Of a stretch of 6,536 bases of DNA, positions 1 to 5,402 are shown piece by piece (position 1 is the first letter of the stretch; every line of letters begins with the position of its first letter). The notes under the pieces are model-generated. The model did no database searches. It saw only the letters and a list, made by a program, of their open reading frames with translations, and was not told the DNA's origin. A program made the translations under genes and the position numbers. The DNA is from Anaerolineae bacterium (GTDB lineage: Bacteria; Chloroflexota; Anaerolineae; Aggregatilineales; Phototrophicaceae): assembly GCA_019912905.1 (NCBI GenBank), contig JAIOHO010000548.1:1-6536 (forward strand). Direction: 5' to 3'.

Positions 1-689
1 TCGTGGTCACCAAAAGCCCATCGGCGGCGTCGCTGATCGCCCGTTACCTGGAGACCTATCGAACCATCACCGTGCAGGATTTCGATGAGGCACTGGCAAG
101 CATGCATCGGCTCATTCCACAGGCCGTGATTATCGACACCAACAGCGTGGTGGTGGATGCCGAGCGCATGGACGCCCACAATGGACTCGCTCAGACCCTG
201 ATGATTTCCTGTCCGCTGCCCGGCGAGACCCCCTTATCTAGACACCTGTCCGCCAACGGCTATCTCATCAAACCGGTGTCACGGGAAAGCCTGTGGAACA
301 CGCTCCGTCAGTTTGATGGTTCGGTCGAACGGGTGCTGGTGGCTGACGATGATCCCGATTTTGTCCGTATGATCGAACGCATGCTGGATACGCCGCTCAA
401 GCGCTATCAGGTCGATCGTGCGCATACCGGACGCGAGACCCTGCTCAAAATCGCGCATAATCGCCCTGATCTGGTTTTACTCGACCTGCAAATGCCGGAT
501 GTGGATGGCTTTCAGGTGATGGCACAGCTGCGTTCCTCGCCCGGGTTGAAAGACATTCGTGTGGTCGTGGTTTCGGCTCAGGAAGAGTTTGACACCGCGA
601 AGGCGGCCCACGGCTCGCTGACCATCACCAAATCCCAGGGGATCAGCCCGCTGGAACTGGTACACTGGCTTCAGGAATTGCTGAAGTAA
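1..689 (+). CDS. C-terminal part of a two-component protein with tandem receiver (REC) domains, 5' truncated
   Basis: The frame is open to the left edge, so the true start is outside the window. Counting the GTG at position 3 as residue 1, about 228 residues remain. Residues 1-105 look like a degenerate receiver: a strand ending at D45 (AVIIDTNS) and a G-Y-L-I-K90-P91 segment like the conserved Lys-Pro of REC domains, but the acidic N-terminal part is missing or cut off. Residues 110-228 form a canonical REC: acidic cluster D115-D117, phospho-acceptor D161 in LVLLDLQMP, S191 in VVVVSAQ and K210 in TITK. Such paired C-terminal receivers are typical of hybrid histidine kinases; a multi-receiver response regulator is the alternative. 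The canonical domain should accept phosphate, while the first is probably structural. No DNA-binding output domain follows, because the protein stops 18 residues after K210. Receiver identity is confident; the kinase assignment is inference. Confidence 0.85.
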   Translation, partial: VVTKSPSAASLIARYLETYRTITVQDFDEALASMHRLIPQAVIIDTNSVVVDAERMDAHNGLAQTLMISCPLPGETPLSRHLSANGYLIKPVSRESLWNTLRQFDGSVERVLVADDDPDFVRMIERMLDTPLKRYQVDRAHTGRETLLKIAHNRPDLVLLDLQMPDVDGFQVMAQLRSSPGLKDIRVVVVSAQEEFDTAKAAHGSLTITKSQGISPLELVHWLQELLK

Positions 690-784
690 AGGCCAATCGA
701 CCGCGGCGAGCAGGCCAAGTCAAATTCACAGTGAGCCTGCCGCCAGGAATGGAGGGAATGGTGGTCTGTTTGCCCCTCCCCCAC

Positions 785-820
785 ATACCGCCGCCGTCCG
801 CTTTGAGTATAATGAAATCA
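785..820 (+). promoter_or_regulatory. Promoter candidate for the TPR gene
   Basis: A perfect TATAAT hexamer lies at 808-813 in noncoding DNA, preceded by TGAG at 804-807, which is one base off an extended -10. With a 17-base spacer the -35 would be ATACCG (785-790), a poor match. Transcription from here would start near 820 and give a leader of about 120 nt before the ATG at 939. It is the only sigma70-like -10 seen between the two genes. Confidence 0.4.
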
Positions 821-938
821 GGGCTGCGACCCGCCGGGAAAAACGACCCATCCGGTGGGCACCTCAGGCAGTCTGCGAGAAACCATGATGAACTGGATTG
901 GCTGCCCGCGACAGGCGGAGAGAAAAGAAGGCTCACGA

Positions 939-3305
939 ATGCGAGTTACCTTACGCGTTGCCCTTGTGCTGTGGGTGCTGTGTGGTCTGCTCCCGGGATC
1001 GGCGATCCGGGCGCAGGATTGTCCGCCGCCGGAGGAAGCGCTGACTCAGGGGGATGCCCTGCTGAATGCGGGCAGCTTCAGCCAGGCGGTCGAGGTGTTT
1101 TCATGTGCCCTCAATGCCGACCCCAGCGCGCCAGCCTACCTCAAGCGCGGCAATGCCCTGCGCCGGTTGGAGCGCTATGAAGATGCCATTGCCGATTACA
1201 CCCGCGCCATCGAACTGGACCGCTCTTTTGCCTTCGCCTTTAACAACCGGGGCTGGTCCTACTACAAGCTCGGCGACTGGCAGCGCGCCCTGAGCGATTA
1301 TAATCGGGCGCTGGAAATCGACCCGACTCTGGGCTATGCCTACAACAACCGGGCGCTGGTCTACGAAGCACTCGGCCTGAGCGCGCTGGCGGCGGCGGAC
1401 TATAACGCGGCGCTGTCCGATGCCAACGTGCCGAGTGAATGGGTGCGGACCAATCTGCAAAGCCTGGGATTGAACCCCGGCGAAGCGCTGGATGTCACCA
1501 GGCTGTCGGTGCCGCTGACCGGCGAGGAATCCCTGCTCATCAGCGAATACATCACCCGGGCGGATACCGCGCTCAACCAGGGTAATTATCCCGTCGCCAT
1601 CGACCACTACACGCTCATCCTCGACCGCGACCCGGCCTATACGGATGCCTACCTGAGCCGGGGCTATGCTTATGCGCAGATGGGCAGTCATGAGGCCGCG
1701 TTTGAGGACTTCAACCGCGTGGTCGAACTCGACCCGACCAGCGCGGACGGGTTCTACAATCGGGGCGTGGTCAGCGAGTGGCTCGGCAACCCGGAATCGG
1801 CCCTCGCCGATTACACCCGCACCATCGAACTCCGCCCGGATTCGGCGGATGCCTATTTCAATCGGGCCGCGCTCGAAGATCAGGCCGGGAATTATGAGGC
1901 GTCGGTTGCCGATTACACCCAGGTTATCGCGCTGACCCCGGACGATGCCGATGCCTACAACGGGCGTGCCTCCAGCAATTACGCGCTGGGCGAGATGGAT
2001 TCCTCGCTGCAAGATTTGAACCGGGCCATTGAACTCAACAACCAGGATGCGCGTTACTTCAAGAACCGGGCGCTCGTGCTGCAAATGCTGGGCGAATACA
2101 CCGATGCGCTGGACGACATCGTATCCGCCCTGTCGATCGACCCGAATTATGCCTCCGCCTACAACACGCGCGGCAATATCTACGAAGCAGTCGGCGAACA
2201 CGGCTTTGCGATTGAGGCGCTGTCGCGCGCGATCGAACTGGAACCGGATAACGCCCAGTATTATGCCAACCGCGGCCTGTCGTATGCCGGGCTGGATGAG
2301 CAGGATAAAGCCATCGCCGACTATAATCAGGCACTGGAACTTGACCCGACCTATGCCGATGCCCTCGCCAACCGGGGTTATGCCTATTACTACACCGGCG
2401 AGTACGACCTGGCGCTGGCCGACCTGCAAAAGGCGCTGGACCTCAACCCCAACGACTCCTCCACCTACCACAGCCTGGGGCTGCTCTACGCCGCCCTGGA
2501 CGATCCGCAGCAGGCCGTCGATGCCTACACGCACGCTCTGGAACTCGACCCGCAGTGGTCCACGGCCTACAACGACCGGGGATTTGTCTACGCCGGGCTG
2601 GACGAACAGGACAATGCCCTGGCCGATTACAATCAGGCGCTGGCGATCGACCCCAACTTCGTCGATGCGCTCAACAACCGGGGTTATGCCTATTACTACA
2701 GCGGCGAATACGAACTGGCGCTGGCGGACTATAACCGGGCGCTGGAACTCGATCCACAGAACGCCGCCCTGTTCTACAACCGCGCGCTGGTCTATGACGC
2801 CCAGGAAGCGCCGCAGCAGGCCATCGAGGATTTCAGCCGCGCCCTCGAACTCAATCCTGCCAACATCGACGTCTACCTCTCGCGTGCCTACAGTTATCTG
2901 GCCCTGGAAGACACGGCCAGCGCTAATGCCGATTTTTACGCCTGGGTGACCGCCCAGGATGCGACCGTCACCGATCTGAAACTGACCGGCGGCTCGCAGG
3001 GGGTCTCGATGACTGCGGGCAGCGTCTATCACGTCACCATCGACGCACAGGCCGGGGACACGCTGACCGCTGCTGCCGACGCGGTCGAGGCGGACACGGT
3101 CGATCCACTGCTGGTACTGCTGGACGCGGATGGTGCGGTGGTCGCGGCGGATGACGACAGCGGCGGCGATTTCAACGCCCTGCTGGAGGGTATCGACCTG
3201 CCCGCAGCCGGGACGTACACGCTGATCGTGGCTTACGCGGGCGGCGGCTCGGAAGGCGACCTGACTCTGAGCGTCACGGTCGAACAGCCGGAGGCGACGG
3301 GGTGA
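939..3305 (+). CDS. Secreted TPR-repeat protein with C-terminal PPC-like domain
   Basis: 788 residues from the ATG at 939. This start is chosen over in-frame starts at 855 (GTG) and 885/888 (ATG) because GAAGG (927-931) sits 7 nt upstream and a signal peptide then begins directly: basic M-R-V-T-L-R, hydrophobic core to about residue 20, probable cleavage after A25 (AIRA/QD). Residues about 34-163 hold four TPR units. A non-TPR linker of about 39 residues (164-202) follows, then a second block of 13-14 units (about 203-675). The 34-residue units show the usual pattern (YxNRGxxYxxxGxYxxAxxDYxxALELDP), roughly 17-18 in total. Residues about 690-780 resemble a PPC (bacterial pre-peptidase C-terminal) beta-sandwich, with an acidic D738-D-D-S-G-G-D744 turn and an AAGTYTLIV strand. 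No enzyme motif is visible. The protein is probably an exported scaffold for protein binding, its partner unknown. TPRs are certain; the PPC assignment is likely. Confidence 0.9.
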   Translation: MRVTLRVALVLWVLCGLLPGSAIRAQDCPPPEEALTQGDALLNAGSFSQAVEVFSCALNADPSAPAYLKRGNALRRLERYEDAIADYTRAIELDRSFAFAFNNRGWSYYKLGDWQRALSDYNRALEIDPTLGYAYNNRALVYEALGLSALAAADYNAALSDANVPSEWVRTNLQSLGLNPGEALDVTRLSVPLTGEESLLISEYITRADTALNQGNYPVAIDHYTLILDRDPAYTDAYLSRGYAYAQMGSHEAAFEDFNRVVELDPTSADGFYNRGVVSEWLGNPESALADYTRTIELRPDSADAYFNRAALEDQAGNYEASVADYTQVIALTPDDADAYNGRASSNYALGEMDSSLQDLNRAIELNNQDARYFKNRALVLQMLGEYTDALDDIVSALSIDPNYASAYNTRGNIYEAVGEHGFAIEALSRAIELEPDNAQYYANRGLSYAGLDEQDKAIADYNQALELDPTYADALANRGYAYYYTGEYDLALADLQKALDLNPNDSSTYHSLGLLYAALDDPQQAVDAYTHALELDPQWSTAYNDRGFVYAGLDEQDNALADYNQALAIDPNFVDALNNRGYAYYYSGEYELALADYNRALELDPQNAALFYNRALVYDAQEAPQQAIEDFSRALELNPANIDVYLSRAYSYLALEDTASANADFYAWVTAQDATVTDLKLTGGSQGVSMTAGSVYHVTIDAQAGDTLTAAADAVEADTVDPLLVLLDADGAVVAADDDSGGDFNALLEGIDLPAAGTYTLIVAYAGGGSEGDLTLSVTVEQPEATG
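2262..2873 (+). repeat. Tandem 306-bp duplication inside the TPR gene (three TPR units each)
   Basis: Block A (2262-2567) and block B (2568-2873) are in register at exactly 306 bp, or 102 residues, or three 34-residue TPRs. They share YAGLDEQD and RGYAYYY at the same positions. A stretch of 26 bases is identical at 2369-2394 and 2675-2700. Neighbouring TPRs outside these blocks are much more diverged, so this looks like a relatively recent in-frame expansion of the array. Confidence 0.8.
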
Positions 3306-3326
3306 GGTAAGTTGTTTTCCGCGGTA

Positions 3327-3389
3327 GGGGCGACGCAAGCGTCGCCCTCGCATATCAGCCTATTCTGACGGGCACGGCTTGCCGTGTCC
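3327..3389. repeat. REP-like palindromic element: two GC-rich hairpins around a small one
   Basis: Hairpin 1: GGGCGACGC (3328-3336) and GCGTCGCCC (3339-3347) are perfect complements, extended by a G-T pair at 3327/3348. Hairpin 2: GGGCACGGC (3370-3378) pairs with GCCGTGTCC (3381-3389) with a single G-T wobble. Between them TCAG (3355-3358) and CTGA (3365-3368) can form a small stem. Hairpin 1 begins 22 nt after the TPR stop codon. Units of this kind are, as I recall, scattered in many copies in environmental bacterial genomes and often appear as spurious peptides such as GDACVAPT, which is encoded here on the - strand. No T-tract follows, so it is not a classical terminator, though it may protect 3' ends or reduce read-through. 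Confidence 0.65.
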
Positions 3390-3432
3390 CTCCGGCTGAA
3401 CGAATATTTCTGCATCCAGAATTGAGGATTTT

Positions 3433-4524
3433 ATGGCCCCCCTGCATAAACAGGACCTGTTCGAAGCCCGCACCAGCGGGTATCACAACTACCGCATCCC
3501 CGGCCTGGCTGTGACGCCGGGCGGCGCGGTGCTGGCGTGCTGTGAGGCGCGTCAGGGGCACGGCGGCGATTGGGACCCGATCGACATCCTCATGCGCCGC
3601 AGCCTCGACAGCGGCCAGACCTGGGAACCGGCTCGTGTGATCGTCGATCACCGCCAGTTCGACCAGGGCGGCATCCATAACTTCGTGTTCATCGCGGACC
3701 CGCCCACCGGCACGCTGCATGCCCTGTTTGGGCGCAACTATGCGCACTGCTACGCCATGCACAGCACCGACGACGGCGCGACCTTCAGCGAGCCGGTCGA
3801 AATCACTGGCGTGTTTGAGGCCTTTCGCAGCGATTACGACTGGAAGGTGATTGCGGCGGGTCCCGGACACGGCATCCAACTGGCGAACGGACGGCTGGTG
3901 GTGCCAGTATGGTTATCGACCGGCGAAGGCGGCGGCGGACATCGCCCCTCGGCCATGTCGGTCATCACCAGCGACGATCACGGCCAGACCTGGCAGCGCG
4001 GCGCGATGGTCGCCTACACCGATGAGCGCCTGCGCTATCCCAGCGAAACGGTGGCCGTCGAACTGAACGATGGCCGCGTGCTGCTCAACATCCGCAGCGA
4101 ATCCGACCCGCACCGCCGGTTGATCAGCATCAGTCCCGACGGCGCGCAGAATTGGTCCGAGCCGGCCTTCGATGACGCCCTGCTGGAACCGCAGTGTATG
4201 GCGAGCATCGTGCGCCTGTACCAAGCGCCGCAGCCCCCGCAGCCGATTCTGTTCGCCAACCCTGACAACCTGGAGCAGACGCTGCCGGGGTTGTGGTCCA
4301 ACGCCTATGATCGCAAGCGCCTGACCGTAAAACTCAGCCGTGACGACTGCCGCACCTGGCCGGTATCGAAGGTGCTGGAAGACGGCCCATCGGCGTATTC
4401 CGACCTGATTGAAGCGCCGGATGGAGCCGTGCTGTGTTTCTACGAGTGCGGCATGATGGCGGCGATGGCCGACACGCGGGCGCTGACCCTGGCGCGCTTT
4501 GACGTGGGCTGGCTGGAAAGCTGA
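3433..4524 (+). CDS. Sialidase-like protein (GH33 / BNR-repeat beta-propeller)
   Basis: 363 residues from the ATG at 3433, with GAGG (3424-3427) 5 nt upstream. The N-terminus carries the F/Y-R-I-P motif (Y20-R21-I-P23), whose Arg binds the sialic acid carboxylate in GH33 enzymes. C-E38-A-R40 and D46-W-D48 follow, a plausible site for the acid/base Asp. Asp boxes (SxDxGxTW) occur at S57-W64, S111-F118 and S180-W187, with degenerate ones at S234-W241 and S302-W309 (Cys and Ala replacing Gly). E205 (PSET) and Y322 (SAYSDL) fit the Glu/Tyr nucleophile pair. R221 (NIRSES) and R294 or R296 (DRKRLT) fit the other two arginines. The family hydrolyses terminal sialic acids or related glycosides on a six-bladed propeller. 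No signal peptide is visible, so it is probably cytoplasmic and may act on imported glycan fragments. True sialic acid specificity is not proven. Confidence 0.85.
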   Translation: MAPLHKQDLFEARTSGYHNYRIPGLAVTPGGAVLACCEARQGHGGDWDPIDILMRRSLDSGQTWEPARVIVDHRQFDQGGIHNFVFIADPPTGTLHALFGRNYAHCYAMHSTDDGATFSEPVEITGVFEAFRSDYDWKVIAAGPGHGIQLANGRLVVPVWLSTGEGGGGHRPSAMSVITSDDHGQTWQRGAMVAYTDERLRYPSETVAVELNDGRVLLNIRSESDPHRRLISISPDGAQNWSEPAFDDALLEPQCMASIVRLYQAPQPPQPILFANPDNLEQTLPGLWSNAYDRKRLTVKLSRDDCRTWPVSKVLEDGPSAYSDLIEAPDGAVLCFYECGMMAAMADTRALTLARFDVGWLES

Positions 4525-4529
4525 TCCTG

Positions 4530-4615
4530 TTGCCGGCAAAACGGCTTACGCCTGCCGGGAATTCCCCTGCGGTCTGGCGGGCGTAAGCCAGCGGAAAGGA
4601 ACGGCCTGCGGCTGG
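4530..4615. repeat. Structured palindromic element downstream of the sialidase gene
   Basis: A 14-bp inverted repeat joins 4543-4556 (GGCTTACGCCTGCC) and 4576-4589 (GGCGGGCGTAAGCC), with 13 Watson-Crick pairs and one T-G. Its 19-nt loop contains the perfect palindrome GGGAATTCCC (4557-4566). A second perfect palindrome, TTGCCGGCAA (4530-4539), lies just upstream. CCAGC (4588-4592) can also pair with GCTGG (4611-4615). The first element starts 5 nt after the stop codon. It may be an interspersed repeat or a 3'-end structure. A TTTTT run (4625-4629) follows, but too far from the main stem for a standard terminator. Confidence 0.6.
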
Positions 4616-4663
4616 AATTTACCATTTTTGCAGAATATCTCGTGTGGTGGGCGCAAAAGGGGC

Positions 4664-4680
4664 TTAAGGTAATATTAAGG
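4664..4680 (+). promoter_or_regulatory. Direct repeat TTAAGG upstream of the STAS-like gene
   Basis: TTAAGG occurs at 4664-4669 and 4675-4680, 11 bp apart (one helical turn), flanking an 8-bp palindrome TAATATTA (4670-4677). The spacing resembles binding sites of response regulators that dock as head-to-tail dimers. TAATAT (4670-4675) could also serve as a -10, but no -35 is seen at the right distance. It ends 22 nt before the ATG at 4703. The role is unproven. Confidence 0.25.
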
Positions 4681-4702
4681 AATGTAACAAGAGGGCCGCA
4701 TA

Positions 4703-5071
4703 ATGCCGATCACCGTTGCCTGGGATGATGAAGCCAGGACCACAATCGCCTTTACCTACGAGGGGCACTGGGGGTGGGAAGAATTCTATGAGTCGGTGGA
4801 ACAATCCAACACGCTCATGGGCAGCGTGTCCCACCCCGTCGATGTCATCATCAATTTGCAGAACAGCTTTCTGATGCCGCAGAATATGCTGAGTCATCTC
4901 GCTCGGATGCCCAAAATTGCGCATCCCAATACCAGCAGCATCGTGGTGGTAGGGGCAAACAGCCTGGTTCATGCGCTCTCCAATCTGTTCATCAGGTTGT
5001 ACGGCAACAACGATCGGAAATTCAGAATCGTTCGTACCCTGGAAGATGGCCGCCAGTTTCTGAAGTCCTAG
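4703..5071 (+). CDS. Small STAS/SpoIIAA-like domain protein, function unknown
   Basis: 122 residues from the ATG at 4703, with GAGGG (4691-4695) 7 nt upstream. The layout suggests a STAS/SpoIIAA-like alpha/beta fold: a strand with W7-D8, a second strand with T17-F-x-Y19-E-G21, then H-W23-x-W25-E-E-F28-Y29 starting a helix. The strand VDVIINLQN (46-54) sits where STAS domains carry the strand before their phosphorylatable Ser. The hydrophobic strand SIVVVGAN (79-86) and a closing helix E114-F119 with a D-G-R segment complete the fold. I recall similar short proteins, often in several copies per genome, in Chloroflexota; none has an assigned function that I know. There are no catalytic, membrane or export signals, so it should be cytoplasmic. 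It might be a partner in a phosphorelay-type switch, but that is speculation. The gene is certain; the fold is a pattern-based guess. Confidence 0.7.
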   Translation: MPITVAWDDEARTTIAFTYEGHWGWEEFYESVEQSNTLMGSVSHPVDVIINLQNSFLMPQNMLSHLARMPKIAHPNTSSIVVVGANSLVHALSNLFIRLYGNNDRKFRIVRTLEDGRQFLKS

Positions 5072-5088
5072 CAGCCGACTCCAGAAAC
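5056..5088 (+). terminator. Hairpin enclosing the stop codon of the STAS-like gene
   Basis: GTTTCTG (5056-5062) pairs with CAGAAAC (5082-5088). Inside, after an A/C mismatch (5063/5081), AGTC (5064-5067) pairs with GACT (5077-5080). This gives 11 base pairs with one mismatch and a 9-nt loop that contains the TAG stop (5069-5071). No U-tract follows, so it is at best an atypical terminator; 3'-end stabilisation or an effect on termination of translation are alternatives. Confidence 0.45.
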
Positions 5089-5121
5089 GTGCGTATGAAC
5101 GCAGAGGACCACGGCGGCATT

Positions 5122-5150
5122 TTCAGGATACCCCTGCTCCCGCATATAAT
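5122..5150 (+). promoter_or_regulatory. Promoter candidate P1 in the 5072-5402 intergenic region
   Basis: A perfect TATAAT at 5145-5150 lies 17 nt after TTCAGG (5122-5127), a weak -35. Transcription would start near 5157, about 245 nt before the methyltransferase ATG, so it would make either a long leader or a separate small RNA. Confidence 0.35.
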
Positions 5151-5165
5151 CGGCAGCGAAGGGTG

Positions 5166-5177
5166 CGGCTATAGCCG
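5166..5177. promoter_or_regulatory. Perfect 12-bp palindrome near the P1 start point
   Basis: CGGCTATAGCCG is a perfect dyad beginning 16 nt after the TATAAT at 5145-5150, so it would cover about +9 to +20. This is a usual place for a repressor operator. As RNA it would form only a tight, unstable hairpin, so a protein-binding site is more plausible than an RNA one. It could also be chance. Confidence 0.3.
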
Positions 5178-5305
5178 ACGGTTTGCGGATCAAAGTATCA
5201 AAATTGCGCTTTCTGCCCGATGTTTTTCCCACGCACTCAATACTCCGTACCCGTACCCGGATCTTCCGAGATAGTTTGCACCTCGATACTCAATCCAGAC
5301 CCACG

Positions 5306-5344
5306 TTCAAATGGAATTTGAAGGCCATCCCTGGGAGGTATAAT
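5306..5344 (+). promoter_or_regulatory. Methyltransferase promoter with an operator-like dyad over the -35 region
   Basis: A perfect TATAAT (5339-5344) lies 15 nt after TTGAAG (5318-5323), a 4/6 match to TTGACA with a short spacer. The 17-bp sequence TTCAAATGGAATTTGAA (5306-5322) is a perfect inverted repeat (7-bp arms, 3-bp centre) that overlaps five of the six -35 bases. This is the geometry of a repressor or steric-hindrance operator. Predicted transcription start is near 5351, giving a leader of about 52 nt to the ATG at 5403. The regulator is not encoded in the window. Confidence 0.5.
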
Positions 5345-5402
5345 AGGCGGCGTTCAACTCGCAGCGAGGTGGCGTGAAGTTCGCACTACGACAGGAATAG
5401 AA

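Larger units (their letters stand above)
5072..5402. other. 331-base intergenic region with two promoter candidates and two dyads
   Basis: No credible gene is seen on either strand; the open frames here use TTG or GTG starts without a Shine-Dalgarno and have no family-like pattern. The region holds a TATAAT at 5145-5150, a perfect 12-bp palindrome at 5166-5177, a T-rich patch near 5222-5227, a short direct repeat CCGTAC-CCGTAC around 5246-5257, and the promoter and operator-like dyad of the methyltransferase gene (5306-5344). It looks purely regulatory, or it may encode a small RNA from the first promoter. Confidence 0.6.

Noticed and set aside
710..740. 6-bp inverted repeat GCAGGC/GCCTGC after the receiver gene as a terminator.
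   Set aside because: The stem is short, the loop is 19 nt and no T-tract follows; chance occurrence is likely at this GC content.
855..938. N-terminal extension of the TPR protein (GTG 855 or ATG 885/888).
   Set aside because: It would bury the signal peptide behind a polar segment. The ATG at 939 has a better ribosome binding site and leads straight into a standard signal peptide.
980..986. Possible lipobox cysteine (C15) in the TPR protein signal peptide.
   Set aside because: The residues before the Cys (W-V-L) do not fit the [LVI][ASTVI][GAS]C consensus, and a standard signal peptidase I site (AIRA/QD) follows.
731..1180. A 149-codon + frame starting upstream of the TPR gene.
   Set aside because: It runs out of frame through the signal-peptide and first-TPR coding region, starts with GTG, and shows no family pattern.
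1101..3353. A 750-codon open frame on the - strand, opposite the TPR gene.
   Set aside because: It is the mirror of a GC-rich, strictly periodic TPR gene; the + frame has a signal peptide, consensus TPRs and a ribosome binding site, while the antisense product is only a periodic V/G/R/Q-rich echo.
3233..3415. A 60-codon - strand frame containing GDACVAPT.
   Set aside because: This is a translated palindromic repeat plus the antisense of the TPR gene 3' end, a known type of false gene.
5183..5377. A 64-codon + frame in the intergenic region.
   Set aside because: It has a TTG start and no Shine-Dalgarno, is Arg/Ser-rich with no domain pattern, and overlaps the methyltransferase promoter.
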